Positions 17,473 to 26,561 of a DNA stretch of 64,000 nt are shown in pieces. The DNA comes from CAZPXZ01 sp965219495 (lineage in GTDB: Bacteria; Pseudomonadota; Alphaproteobacteria; Rhodobacterales; CAZPXZ01): positions 1,736,001-1,800,000 of the forward strand of contig OZ244777.1 of NCBI GenBank assembly GCA_965219495.1. The letters are read 5' to 3'. The notes beneath the pieces were generated by a model. That model was not told the origin of the DNA and searched no databases. It worked only from the letters and a program-made list of their open reading frames with translations. Made by a program: the position numbers and the translations under genes. Every line of letters starts with the position of its first letter. Positions within the stretch are counted from its first letter, which is position 1.

Positions 17473-17682
17473 TCAATCCCATTGCGACGGTCTTTCGGTT
17501 GGACGGACCGGAGCCTTATCCTTACTCAACCGACGGTTGAGCGCCACCTGAAGTCGATCCAGATAGCGCCCATCTTCTTCGTCCGCACATTGACCGACGC
17601 CGCTTTCCAACCGGGAATGCGCCAAGACAATCAAAGGTATCTCCGCTTGCTGCATTTCCAACCGTTCGATTGCGTCCGACAA
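17473..17682 (-). CDS. Hypothetical protein downstream of the broken RES toxin
   Basis: A 69-codon frame starting with TTG (SDAIERLEMQQAEIPLIVLAHSR near the start). The frame stays open upstream to the RES stop at 17740 without an ATG. Composition looks coding (acidic and basic residues alternate, no stops for about 88 codons), but there is no clear ribosome site. It could be a short gene or the remnant of a longer C-terminal region of the toxin gene. No family recognised. Confidence 0.3.
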   Translation of the reverse strand: MSDAIERLEMQQAEIPLIVLAHSRLESGVGQCADEEDGRYLDRLQVALNRRLSKDKAPVRPTERPSQWD

Positions 17683-17739
17683 GGCGCAGAGGGGAGGCTC
17701 CGGATGCTCGTCAATGAATGCAAGCGTTGGAAGCGATTC

Positions 17740-18393
17740 TTAGCCACTTGATTCTTGACTACTGCTCATTGAAACATATCCGGTTGACGGATCGAAGGTT
17801 ACAGCCAAGTGTACAAGCACTTGGGGATCGCAGATTGATTTCCGCGCAAAAACCGGAAGATTTGTCCCGCCAATTCTCCTTGCCGAGGGAGCGAGTAAAG
17901 CGTCCAGACGGATTCTGACCGCCTCCCCTCCCAATGAGTCGCAAAACTTGTAATCTCTCTTGTCTGTCAGATCGGGCCAATCAACCTGCCTCGGCCGTAG
18001 ATCCTTCGTTGATCCTTCGAATTTGCAGGCAAAACACAGGTAGTAGGCGGTTCTTGGCTTGACCGGTTTGCCAACAAGCTTCGGAAACCAGTGCTAAACT
18101 TCGGATTTGGCTGTTTCTGCTTCCAGCGAACTATAGAAAACGGGAAAAGAACCATTCGGAAAACGAGTCGCAAGACCTTTTTTTCGCAAGCCCGGCTTGG
18201 GCCGGAACGGCGCGTCACAGAGTTCTTCTAGCGAATCGGAAAGAGGGTATGACGGCAGCAAGTCTCTCATCTCTTTGGCGCTTTCCCTGTCGAGTCCTGG
18301 TTCTTGAATAAAGCTAGAAACTGAAGTCTGATTGGCCAGTCGAAACGCTCTTTTCGTAATGTTCACCGTGGGAATCGAACCGAGCACGTTCAC
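17740..18393 (-). pseudogene. RES-domain toxin broken by an in-frame amber stop
   Basis: RES toxins are NAD-degrading or ADP-ribosylating proteins paired with Xre/MbcA antitoxins. The reading frame starts at GTG 18393, overlapping the antitoxin stop by 4 bp (GTGA), and runs to a TAG at 18094-18096 after GSFPVFYSSLEAETAKSEV. Past the TAG the same frame continues without interruption for 117 codons (HWFPKLVGKPV, RTAYYLCFACKFEG, GGTNLPVFARKS) to a TAA at 17740. Together the two parts make one full-length RES protein of 217 codons, so a single nonsense change is the only lesion. The truncated product (99 residues) probably lacks the full active site. Confidence 0.82.
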
Positions 18394-18773
18394 CTACCCG
18401 CAGCAAAAACAACGTATTCCTTGACAAGCAACATGTTCTCCATGCCTCCGTCCAGCAGCAAGTCCAAGGGCGTTCGGTTATCCAGCAACGAGTGCGGTTC
18501 TCTGAGCCATTCGTTCTCGACATCCTCGCTTCGGAACAAATCGGACAGCGTCTTTCGGATCTCGAATAGATAGGCGATACGATCCTTTGCGTCACGGCCC
18601 CTGAGCGTGGTGAGTCCTTCCAATAGTGCTTCAACATGGGACTGATCCGAGCGCTCGAACCCGAGCAGGGAAACGACATCAGTCGGTTCGAGTTTCCAAA
18701 CTCCCATTAGTATTTTCAAGAAACGAATCAGGTCGGCCACTCGACCTTGGTAACTGGATGATCGGGCAGCCAT
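18390..18773 (-). CDS. Xre/MbcA/ParS-type antitoxin
   Basis: 127-residue antitoxin of the RES-Xre (DUF2384) type. The C-terminal toxin-binding domain is clear: a helical region LFRSEDVENEWLREPHSLL, then RTPLDLLLDGGMENMLLVKE. It probably binds DNA and the RES toxin and represses its own operon. The ATG at 18773 (AARSSSYQGRVADL) gives the family length. The same frame is open to 19013 with 80 further codons of non-family sequence. It overlaps the RES gene by 4 bp, which is broken, so this antitoxin may now be orphaned. Confidence 0.75.
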   Translation of the reverse strand: MAARSSSYQGRVADLIRFLKILMGVWKLEPTDVVSLLGFERSDQSHVEALLEGLTTLRGRDAKDRIAYLFEIRKTLSDLFRSEDVENEWLREPHSLLDNRTPLDLLLDGGMENMLLVKEYVVFAAGR

Positions 18774-19019
18774 TGTGGACCTAGCCCATGACCCCTCCCG
18801 ATGGACGGCGACTTGTTGCGAATACCATTGAATCGTCTCTAAATCGTCCTTTCGACCGGCATCATACCCCGTCTTCGAACCCAAGAGACACTGCGCCGAA
18901 GGCGAAAACTGGGCGCCAATCGTTTGCGCGCGGGCCAAGATCGCGAAATGGTTGAGCGGGTGCGGAAGTCCGTCCCCATTGTACCGGCCTTCCAGGCTTC
19001 CAAGTGTTCTCATCGATCG

Positions 19020-19785
19020 CTAGCTTCCGCTTCGACCAAGAAACGAAACCTCCAGTCCAGTCTTCCCAAGAAACACTCGCGTCAAGCGTTCCAGGTGGTT
19101 GCCCCGGTCTTCGAGTCCGCGAATCGCCCCCCCTTTCACCATGGACCGCATGACATGAAACAATTAGGGAAGACACGTCTCCATGAACTCGAAACGCATT
19201 GAAGATCGCATTCCAGTCTTCTGTCTCGTTCTCTATTTCGACATTCAAACCGGAGTATTGAACGGCACCTTCAAACTCCCCCAGGTCAAGTTCAGAATTC
19301 GCGCCCGCAACCCTTGCCAAATGTTTGCTCGCGTTATCGACTTCACCGCAAATCCCACGGAATAGCGTGGGACTGATCGCCACAGTACGCAACTGCGTCT
19401 CTGGCAGAGCTGTAGCGACCCCCTTTCCGCCAAGAGAAATGCAATCTCTGCATACACTAGAATCCTCTTCGCTTCGCAAATTGTTGAAAGTTATCGACCA
19501 TTTGTCGGCCGTAACATCAATCTGAGCGTTCCTGCCAAACAGAGCAACTCTCACTCGAACTTCCGACAGTGAATTGCCACCAAACACATGCATTTCATTC
19601 GAAGCAATCACAAACCGCGGACCGATGCTCTCGTGAATTGATTTCAGTATCGCCGGTCCACGCAAGGGCAGATCAAAGGCAGGCGCGGAAAAGTTTGCCT
19701 CATAAATCAAGTCCATCCGACCAAGCGTCGCTTTCATCAAAGCATCTCCGGCCAATTCGTAGGGAGAGAAGCGATTACTATTCAA
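19020..19785 (-). pseudogene. Hypothetical protein, apparently frameshifted at a G7 run
   Basis: An open frame of unknown family starting at 19785 (NSNRFSPYELAGDALMKATL after Met). Its first 215 residues read as a normal protein (FNNLRSEEDSSV, TQLRTVAISPTLFRGICGE), but after HAVHGER the frame becomes Arg/Pro/Trp-rich and runs into the next gene. Removing one G from the seven-G tract (C7 on the plus strand, 19127-19133) gives instead GAIRGLEDRGNHLERLTRVF to a TAG at 19020-19022, which looks like genuine protein. The gene would then end 7 bp before the extended antitoxin frame. It may be a third member of the toxin-antitoxin locus. Function unknown. Confidence 0.45.
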
Positions 19786-19930
19786 CTAGCAGGCGCCAAT
19801 GGTTCCGACGGAGTTCCGCAGCCATCCTCATCTACTCTCTCGCCTACTGCCGCGTCAATATCTCACGGACCGGCTCTACAGTGCGATGCCGCCGCCAGCA
19901 GCATGCGCATACGGAAAAACGAGTAGTCAT

Positions 19931-21484
19931 CTATTCCCATTCGATCGTCGCCGGCGGTTTTGAACTGACGTCATAAACAACCCGATTGATACCTGGAACT
20001 TCATTGACAATGCGCGTGGCGACGCGAGACAAGAAACCCGGTTCGAATGGAAAACACTCCGCGGTCATTCCATCCGTTGCCCGAACCGCCCGGAGCGCGC
20101 AAACACGCTCGTAGGTGCGTGAGTCTCCCATCACCCCAACGCTTCGCACTGGGAGCAGGACGGCGAACGCCTGCCAAATTTCGTCGTAGAGACCCGCCCC
20201 ACGGATTTCATCGAGAAAGATTGCGTCCGCTGCACGAAGCGTACCGAGGGCTTCCTCGGTGACTTCTCCCGGAATACGAACGGCCAGCCCCGGGCCGGGA
20301 AACGGATGCCGTCCAACAAACGCTTCGGGCAGGTCCAGTTCCGCGCCCAACGCACGGACTTCGTCCTTGAACAATTCCCGGAGCGGTTCCAGCAGCCGAA
20401 ACGGCAACAGTCCGGGAAGTCCGCCGACATTGTGATGCGACTTGATGGTCGCCGAGGGCCCGCCGTGAACCGTGGCGCTTTCGATTGCGTCCGGATACAG
20501 GGTGCCCTGCGCAAGAAAATCAGCCGGCCCCGCTTCATGCATCGCAGCCTGGAATGCTTCGACAAACATCCTTCCGATCGTCTTCCGCTTTTCTTCCGGA
20601 TCAATGACACCGGCAAGTCCGGCAAGAAACGCCTCCGACGCATCATGATGCACGAGCGGCAGGTGAAATGAATCTCGAAACGCCCGGATCACTTCCCGCG
20701 CTTCGTCCTTGCGCAGCAGCCCGGTATCCACGAACACGCAAGTGAGTTGATCGCCCACGGCTTCGTGGATCAGCGCTGCGGCCACGGCGCTGTCGACTCC
20801 CCCCGAAAGGCCGCAGATTACGGATTGCCCGCCTACGGTTTCCCGAATCCTTCGAACCGCGACCTGCCGGTACTCGGACATGGACCAGTCCCCGCGGCAA
20901 CCTGCGATGGAAATGGCGAAGTTCCGCAGAAGCCGGGCGCCGTCCGGTGTGTGCGCCACTTCGGGATGAAACTGCAGGCCGTAGAGTTTGCGCGCTTCAT
21001 CAGATATCGCCGCAAAGGGAGCGCCTTCGGAGGATCCGATGACGTCGAATCCTTTCGGCAAGGACCGGACCTCGTCTCCATGGGACATCCAGACGGGTTG
21101 CCGGGCGCCGGGTTCGGCAAAGCCCTCGAACAGGGGCGACGGACTACCGGCAATCATGACGGCGGGCCCAAACTCTCGGCTTCCACCGGATGCGACCCGT
21201 CCGCCCAGTGTTTGCACCAACAACTGCTGCCCATAACAGATTCCGAGCACGGGAAGGCCGGCTTCCAGGAGGCCGACAGGCAACGCGGGCGCGTCGGGTT
21301 CCGTTACGGAGCACGGACCGCCCGAAAGAATTACGCCCTTGAGGGACCCGCTGGACAGAATGCCGCCGTCGACACGGGCGGGTGGAAGGATTTCGCTGTA
21401 CACCCCGATTTCCCGAAGGCGCCGCGCGATCAATTGCGTTACCTGTGAGCCGAAATCAATGATCAGAATTCGCTCGTCTTGCAT
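19931..21484 (-). CDS. guaA: GMP synthase (glutamine-hydrolysing)
   Basis: Converts XMP to GMP with glutamine and ATP. The class I amidotransferase domain is N-terminal (ILIIDFGSQVTQLIARR, nucleophile in GICYGQQLL, His/Glu in LQFHPEVAHT). The ATP pyrophosphatase domain has the P-loop VICGLSGGVDSAVAAAL. The dimerisation domain ends in the expected NRVVYDVSSKPPATIEWE. The start at 21484 (Met-Gln-Asp-Glu-Arg-Ile-Leu) was chosen over 21553, which adds 23 non-family residues. About 517 residues. It appears intact and housekeeping, between a decayed toxin-antitoxin island and an amine catabolic cluster. Confidence 0.96.
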   Translation of the reverse strand: MQDERILIIDFGSQVTQLIARRLREIGVYSEILPPARVDGGILSSGSLKGVILSGGPCSVTEPDAPALPVGLLEAGLPVLGICYGQQLLVQTLGGRVASGGSREFGPAVMIAGSPSPLFEGFAEPGARQPVWMSHGDEVRSLPKGFDVIGSSEGAPFAAISDEARKLYGLQFHPEVAHTPDGARLLRNFAISIAGCRGDWSMSEYRQVAVRRIRETVGGQSVICGLSGGVDSAVAAALIHEAVGDQLTCVFVDTGLLRKDEAREVIRAFRDSFHLPLVHHDASEAFLAGLAGVIDPEEKRKTIGRMFVEAFQAAMHEAGPADFLAQGTLYPDAIESATVHGGPSATIKSHHNVGGLPGLLPFRLLEPLRELFKDEVRALGAELDLPEAFVGRHPFPGPGLAVRIPGEVTEEALGTLRAADAIFLDEIRGAGLYDEIWQAFAVLLPVRSVGVMGDSRTYERVCALRAVRATDGMTAECFPFEPGFLSRVATRIVNEVPGINRVVYDVSSKPPATIEWE

Positions 21485-21586
21485 GGTTCGGCTCGGATGG
21501 ATTGACAGTGAGAAACTCCCAAAACTATGCAGGGACGGCGAGCCTGTCGACATGCTCGACGGTGGGTGTCCGTTGCCGTGGAATGG

Positions 21587-22930
21587 TTACAGCCGGGATT
21601 GCCCGGATGGATTCCGGATTGAAACGGTTTCCTGCAAGCGGCTGTCACGTCGGATGAGTTCGACGATCCGGTCCAGCCCCGCCTCCAGATCGGCGTGCGA
21701 AATAATCAGAGGCGGCGCCAGCATCAGGCAATTGCCGTGACGCCCGCCTGCATAGACGAGCATGCGTTCTCCCAGGCATGCAAGCTGCAATTCCCTGACC
21801 CGGTTGCTGTCCGGCCGATCCCGACTGTCGGCAAGTTCGACCGCGGCTTGCGCCCCCACAATACGAACGTCCGAAACGCCGACGCATCCCGGCAAGGAAC
21901 GCAGACGTTTCCGGAACATGGGGGCGATGATGCGTGCGACCCGCTCCAGTAGCTTCTCGTCGCGTATGGTCCTGATGGTCGCAACGGCCATGGCGCAAGA
22001 CAGCGGGTTGCCCTGAAATGTGCTGGTGTGCATGCCGGGCGGCCAGGCCTTCAGGATTTCCGGGGAGCCGGCCACGGCGGAAAGCGGCAGGCCCCCGGAG
22101 AGCCCCTTTCCCATCACCACGAGATCGGGTTCGATTTTTGCATCCTGGAACGAGAACCAGCGGCCGCATCTTCCAAAACCGGACCAGATTTCGTCCACGA
22201 TGAACAGCACGCCGCGATCACGACAGAGAGCTCCCAAGCCGGTCAGGAATTCGCTGTCCAGAGTCATAACGCCGCCAACACCCTGAACAGGTTCTACAAT
22301 CACGGCAGCCGGCGGGTCGCCTTTCCTGCTCAATCTCGAAAAACTGGATTCCAGTTTCTCCAGGCTGGACCCGTCGTCCGAATTGGCGCTGGCCGACCTT
22401 CTCTCCTCCGGATACGGAGCAAATGTGACAACGTGATCGAGGGTAGAGAAAGGTGAACGAATCCGATCGCCATGCGTGACCGAAAGGGCGCCCAGAGTCC
22501 GTCCATGATAGCCCCCTTCAAACGCGATGATCCGCTTTCGACCCGTTGTGAACTGCGCCGCCTTGATGGCTGCCTCCACGGCCTCCGCACCTGAATTCGC
22601 AAGCTGAATGCAGGAGAGGCGCTCGGGAAGAATTGAAGCCAATTCTTGGTAGAGTTCCGCCCGGAACGGAGATGGAAGGCGTGTGCCAGTATGAATGATC
22701 CCTGTGGCAAGCACCCGTTCAATGGCGTCGCGGTGCGCGGGATGGCCATGACCGAGGTTGCTCGTGGCCGATCCGCAAACGAGATCCAGGTATTTCTCCC
22801 CAGTCTCCGAAACGAGCCAAGCCCCCTCGCCTGACGTGAAAACCGGAGGCGAACGGGAAATGCGAAAGGTGTTCGCGGCGGAACTTTCCCGCTCGCGGGT
22901 AAGGGCGAGCACATCCTTGCCCGAAAGCAT
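21587..22930 (-). CDS. Class III PLP-dependent aminotransferase
   Basis: 447-residue aminotransferase of the 4-aminobutyrate/ornithine/omega-amino acid class. Fold-type I features include CGSATSNLGHGHPAHRDAI, FEGGYHGRTLGALSVTH, the PLP-binding FIVDEIWSGFGRCGRW with its Asp, and the Schiff-base lysine in VVMGKGLSGGLPLSA. The start at 22930, 8 bp after the ABC ATPase stop, was chosen over a longer frame reaching 23320 that overlaps that gene. Co-transcription with a polyamine-type ABC ATPase suggests an omega-amine or gamma-aminobutyrate-like substrate. Confidence 0.9.
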   Translation of the reverse strand: MLSGKDVLALTRERESSAANTFRISRSPPVFTSGEGAWLVSETGEKYLDLVCGSATSNLGHGHPAHRDAIERVLATGIIHTGTRLPSPFRAELYQELASILPERLSCIQLANSGAEAVEAAIKAAQFTTGRKRIIAFEGGYHGRTLGALSVTHGDRIRSPFSTLDHVVTFAPYPEERRSASANSDDGSSLEKLESSFSRLSRKGDPPAAVIVEPVQGVGGVMTLDSEFLTGLGALCRDRGVLFIVDEIWSGFGRCGRWFSFQDAKIEPDLVVMGKGLSGGLPLSAVAGSPEILKAWPPGMHTSTFQGNPLSCAMAVATIRTIRDEKLLERVARIIAPMFRKRLRSLPGCVGVSDVRIVGAQAAVELADSRDRPDSNRVRELQLACLGERMLVYAGGRHGNCLMLAPPLIISHADLEAGLDRIVELIRRDSRLQETVSIRNPSGQSRL

Positions 22931-22938
22931 GCGCTTGT

Positions 22939-24033
22939 CTAACCGGGCCCCGACCGCAGTGGCTTCAACGCGTCGTTCGCCCATTGCACGGTAATGGTGT
23001 CGCCCGGAGCGGGCAACCTGCCGGCCGCCTCCTTGCGGCTCAACTCCATTTCGAGATGACGGCCGTCCGCCGCTTCCAGACTCAACGCATAGGCCGAACC
23101 CGTAAAATGGACCTCGACGGCGCGCAATTCGGCGCGGTTGCCGGCCTCCGCGCCGCCATGGCGCGACAAGTCGATCGCCTCGGGGCGTAGTGCAAGCATT
23201 ACGCGCTGACCCTTCCGCATTTGGGGAGTGGAGGAAAAATTTAGCTGGCCGAGCGCGCCAGCCTCGCATAGAGTGATCCCCTCCGAGATTTGAAGCACGT
23301 TTGCGGAGACGATGTTGCAATGACCGATGAAGCGAGCGACGAACTCGGTATCGGGATCATCGTAGATGGACTGGGGCGTTCCCAGTTGCTCGATGGAACC
23401 CTTGTTCATTACGGCGATCCGATCACTCATTGTAATCGCCTCTTCCTGGTCGTGCGTTACATAGATGAACGTCAAACCCACTTCCTTGTGCAGGCGCCTA
23501 AGTTCCTTTTGGAGTTGCTTTCGCAGGTTCGCATCAAGCGCTCCAAGGGGTTCGTCCAACAATAGCACCCCCGGACTGATAATCAGAGACCTCGCCAGCG
23601 CCACGCGCTGGCGCTGGCCACCGGAGAGTTGATGAGGAAAGCGCCCTTCCAGTTCCGCGAGTCCCATGCGCGCCAGCCATTCGCGGGCGCCAGTTTCGCG
23701 GTGAGATTTTCCTGCCTTCCGCATTTTCAACCCGTACGCAACATTCTCAAGCAGCGTCTTGTGGGGAAACAGCGCGTAATCCTGAAACATGATACTGGTG
23801 TCGCGCCGGTGCGGAGGCGACTCCGTGACGTCCACGCCGCCGACATGCACGGAACCGCCCGTTACGGCTTCGAGACCTGCGATCAGGCGCAGGAGTGTTG
23901 TCTTGCCGCAACCGGATGGGCCCAGCAAGGTGAGGAACTCTCCGGATTCTACGCGAAGGTCCAACGGTCGGATGGCCACGACTGCACCGAACCGCTTGGA
24001 GACCGACCGAAGCTCGACGTCTTTCGCCTGCAT
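22939..24033 (-). CDS. ABC transporter ATP-binding protein, spermidine/putrescine (PotA) type
   Basis: 364-residue importer ATPase. Walker A GPSGCGKTTLLR, Q-loop region MFQDYALFPHKTLLEN, signature LSGGQRQRVALARS, Walker B VLLLDEPLGALD and H-loop YVTHDQEEA are all intact. The C-terminal TOBE-like domain (residues about 280-360) is typical of PotA/FbpC proteins. Its membrane and binding partners are the permeases at 27641-29301 and the binding protein at 30786-31910, in the same orientation but separated by the regulator and enzymes. The divergent GntR gene starts 78 bp upstream, so that gap probably holds the promoters. Confidence 0.93.
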   Translation of the reverse strand: MQAKDVELRSVSKRFGAVVAIRPLDLRVESGEFLTLLGPSGCGKTTLLRLIAGLEAVTGGSVHVGGVDVTESPPHRRDTSIMFQDYALFPHKTLLENVAYGLKMRKAGKSHRETGAREWLARMGLAELEGRFPHQLSGGQRQRVALARSLIISPGVLLLDEPLGALDANLRKQLQKELRRLHKEVGLTFIYVTHDQEEAITMSDRIAVMNKGSIEQLGTPQSIYDDPDTEFVARFIGHCNIVSANVLQISEGITLCEAGALGQLNFSSTPQMRKGQRVMLALRPEAIDLSRHGGAEAGNRAELRAVEVHFTGSAYALSLEAADGRHLEMELSRKEAAGRLPAPGDTITVQWANDALKPLRSGPG

Positions 24034-24111
24034 GATCCTTGCCTACCGTCGTGACCGCGCAATATGCTGCGTCAGGTGGCGCATGGCAGCAGCCCGACCC
24101 GGACCCCGATC

Positions 24112-24789
24112 ATGTATGACGAAGACGAAAAACTCCCGCAGACCATTTCCTACTTCATTTTGAGCAAGTTGAGATGGCGTATCATTATTGGCGAGCTCAA
24201 GCCGGGCCAAGCCTTGCGGGAAATGGAAATCGAGGCGGATTACGGATCGAGCCGGGGGCCGGTCCGGGAGAGCCTGCGCATGCTCCTGCAAAGCGGACTG
24301 GTCGAAACGCAGCCTCGCCGGGGATTTCGAGTCCGAGACTATTCCGCCGCCGACATTCGCAATCTCTATGAACTTCGCGCCGCACTGGAAGAAATGGTGG
24401 TGGCGGCTCTGGAAGGACGGGATCTGACGCCGCTCTGCGAAACGCTCCGCGGCCGGCTGAAGGTAATGGAATCGTATTACAAGCAGGAGGACATGGACGA
24501 ATACTTCCTGGAAAACAGCCGCTTCCACCAGTGCGTAATCGACTTTACGGGAAACAAGCCGATTTCCCAGGTCCTGTTCTACGTAAACGAGATTTCGTTG
24601 CCCGTGCGATACAGGTTGCTGCATGGGGGCTTTCCCTCTCGCCGTTCCCTCGACTACCACGAGGAGATCACCAGCCTGCTCGAAAACCGCGACATCCCCG
24701 GGGCGAAAAAGGTCACAAGGGACCATATCCTCGAAAACCTGGAATTGGCCATTTCTTCCTTCACCCCGGAGCAAAGCGGTGACAGTTGA
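24112..24789 (+). CDS. GntR-family transcriptional regulator (FCD domain)
   Basis: 225-residue regulator: winged helix-turn-helix at residues about 10-75 (recognition region YGSSRGPVRESLRMLLQSGLV, wing TQPRRGFRVRDY) followed by an all-alpha FCD ligand-binding domain with candidate metal residues in ENSRFHQCVID and SLDYHEEITSLL. The ATG at 24112 was preferred to 24064. It is divergent from the ABC ATPase gene and convergent with ridA. As the only regulator in the cluster it probably controls the amine uptake and catabolism genes, perhaps through the palindrome at 31968-31979. Confidence 0.88.
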   Translation: MYDEDEKLPQTISYFILSKLRWRIIIGELKPGQALREMEIEADYGSSRGPVRESLRMLLQSGLVETQPRRGFRVRDYSAADIRNLYELRAALEEMVVAALEGRDLTPLCETLRGRLKVMESYYKQEDMDEYFLENSRFHQCVIDFTGNKPISQVLFYVNEISLPVRYRLLHGGFPSRRSLDYHEEITSLLENRDIPGAKKVTRDHILENLELAISSFTPEQSGDS

Positions 24790-24796
24790 ACGCCGC

Positions 24797-25174
24797 TCAA
24801 GCAAGGGCGATCAGTCCGATTTCCACAACCGCGTCCTCCCCGATTTCTTTTACGGCGACCAGGTTGCGCGCCGGGGGATTGTCGCCAAACGCTTCTTCGA
24901 ACGCCCGATTGACGGCATCCTTTGCCGACAAGTCCGTCACATAGACGATCGCCAGCAACACATTTTCCGGCGCCGACCCGCCCGCTTCGAGGATGCTGAG
25001 GCCGTGCCGGAGCGAGAGCCGCGCTTGCGCAAGGTGGCCGGCCACGATCTCCCCGCTTTCCGTGTCCCGGGGCATTTGCCCACCCACGAATACGAGCCCG
25101 CCACCTTTCGTCGCCTGCGAAACCGGCGACGTGGAGGCCGGGGCATTCGGATCGATAACAATTTCTTTCATCAT
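24797..25174 (-). CDS. RidA/YjgF family enamine/imine deaminase
   Basis: 125-residue RidA-family protein, with GGGLVFVGGQMPRDTESGEI, then SILEAGGSAPENVLLAIVYVTDL and the C-terminal ARNLVAVKEIGEDAVVEIGLIAL. RidA hydrolyses reactive enamine/imine intermediates made by PLP enzymes. Two aminotransferases are in this cluster. It overlaps the aldehyde dehydrogenase gene by 4 bp (ATGA), placing it as the last gene of the operon running from 31910 to 24797. Confidence 0.9.
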   Translation of the reverse strand: MMKEIVIDPNAPASTSPVSQATKGGGLVFVGGQMPRDTESGEIVAGHLAQARLSLRHGLSILEAGGSAPENVLLAIVYVTDLSAKDAVNRAFEEAFGDNPPARNLVAVKEIGEDAVVEIGLIALA

Positions 25175-26553
25175 TCCTCCGATTTCTCCCGATCCGGCTG
25201 CACCCGGAAATTGATCGTGGCGAGGTACTCACGCACTCCCCAGATGCCGCCCTCGCGTCCGATCCCGGCTTGCCAAAAGCCGCCGGTCGGCACGTCCCCA
25301 CCCTGTATTCCGGTCGCGTTCACACCGATGCTGCCAAAGCGCAGCCGGCGCAGGCGCCCGGTAAGCGAAGACGCTTTCTCCGTATAGAAATACGCCGCCA
25401 GCGAATGGCGCTCTCCCGCCAGCTCGTCCATCAATCCGTCCAGGGAATCAAACGGGCGAAGCGACAGCGCAGGGCCAAAACTCTCTTCACGGTCAAACAC
25501 GCCCCGCTCGCCGCCTTCCAGAATGCTGAAAGGAAAGAGAAACGGCTGGGCGCTCGCCGGGGGAACGGGTCGTTCCGTGAGCAGCTTCTCCCCGGACTCC
25601 TGCGCACGCTTGACCAGCCTGCACAATGCCTCCGCAGCCCCCCGCGTGCGCACGGGGCCGAGATCGGTCTTTGGCCAGTCCGAACGTCCGAGCCGCGCGC
25701 GCGCCGCGCGTTCCACCAGCCGGTCCCGGAACTCCGCGAATCGCGGAGCGGCAACCAGAACCCGGTTGACCGACGAACAAGCCTGTCCCGCGAACTTCAG
25801 TTTGCGGACCAGAAGGTCTTCGAGCGCAAGTTCGAGATCGGCGTCCTCGCACACCACAAAGGGGCAGTTGCCGCCGAGTTCCAGGATCGCCTTCTTACCT
25901 TCCTTCGCCGCCAGAACCGCCAATTCGTGACCCACTCGCGTGGACCCCGTAAAGCTGACCGCACCCACGCGAAGGTCCGTCACCAGCCGGCGAACCGTTT
26001 CGTTGCCTTCGGGCGCGACAAAGCGGACGTAGTCGCCGGCCCCCGCGTTCTCGAATGCCTCGCGGAGCAAGCGGGCGCAAAGCATGCCAAGACGCGACGG
26101 TTTCACGAGCACCGTGGCGCCGGCCGCGATGGCCGGGCCGATCTTGCGCGTCAGGCCTGCGAGGGGATCGTTGAAGGGCGCAATGAGTAGCGCCGGCCCG
26201 TAGGGAACTTCCACGATGGAGCGCCCGACGCCTGGACGCCGCTCTGCTTCCAGTTCGTCAATCGCAGATTCCGATTCCCGCAGGAAAGAGACCGCGTACT
26301 CGACTTCGTCCTCTGCTTCCTTCCGTTTCTTGCCGACCTCGGCAACCGCAAGTGAAACAAGTTCCGGACCCCGGATCTCGATCTCCCGACTGCACTGCTG
26401 GAGCAGCTGGCGCCGCGTTGCCACGTCCGCGAGCGCATGCAGATTGCGATGCGCGGCTTCAACCGAACTTTCCACCTCCGATTCCGGCGTCGGCACCCAG
26501 CGGTCGAACACCTGGCCCGTATTTGGCGACCAGATTGGAAAGCCCTCGATCAT
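25171..26553 (-). CDS. Aldehyde dehydrogenase family protein
   Basis: NAD(P)-dependent aldehyde dehydrogenase of 460 residues. The catalytic Glu is in LELGGNCPFVV and the nucleophilic Cys in KFAGQACSSVNRVLV. The cofactor segment VSFTGSTRVGHELA is also present. The start at 26553, 8 bp after the aminotransferase stop, was chosen over 26634. A transaminase followed by an aldehyde dehydrogenase is the usual route from a terminal amine through an aldehyde to an acid, which fits the cluster. The natural aldehyde is not identifiable. Confidence 0.92.
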   Translation of the reverse strand: MIEGFPIWSPNTGQVFDRWVPTPESEVESSVEAAHRNLHALADVATRRQLLQQCSREIEIRGPELVSLAVAEVGKKRKEAEDEVEYAVSFLRESESAIDELEAERRPGVGRSIVEVPYGPALLIAPFNDPLAGLTRKIGPAIAAGATVLVKPSRLGMLCARLLREAFENAGAGDYVRFVAPEGNETVRRLVTDLRVGAVSFTGSTRVGHELAVLAAKEGKKAILELGGNCPFVVCEDADLELALEDLLVRKLKFAGQACSSVNRVLVAAPRFAEFRDRLVERAARARLGRSDWPKTDLGPVRTRGAAEALCRLVKRAQESGEKLLTERPVPPASAQPFLFPFSILEGGERGVFDREESFGPALSLRPFDSLDGLMDELAGERHSLAAYFYTEKASSLTGRLRRLRFGSIGVNATGIQGGDVPTGGFWQAGIGREGGIWGVREYLATINFRVQPDREKSEE

Positions 26554-26561
26554 GCCCGGTT

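Noticed and set aside
18094..18096. Amber codon as pyrrolysine in the RES toxin
   Set aside because: Pyrrolysine is not known in RES proteins and no pylT/pylS is visible. A nonsense mutation is simpler.
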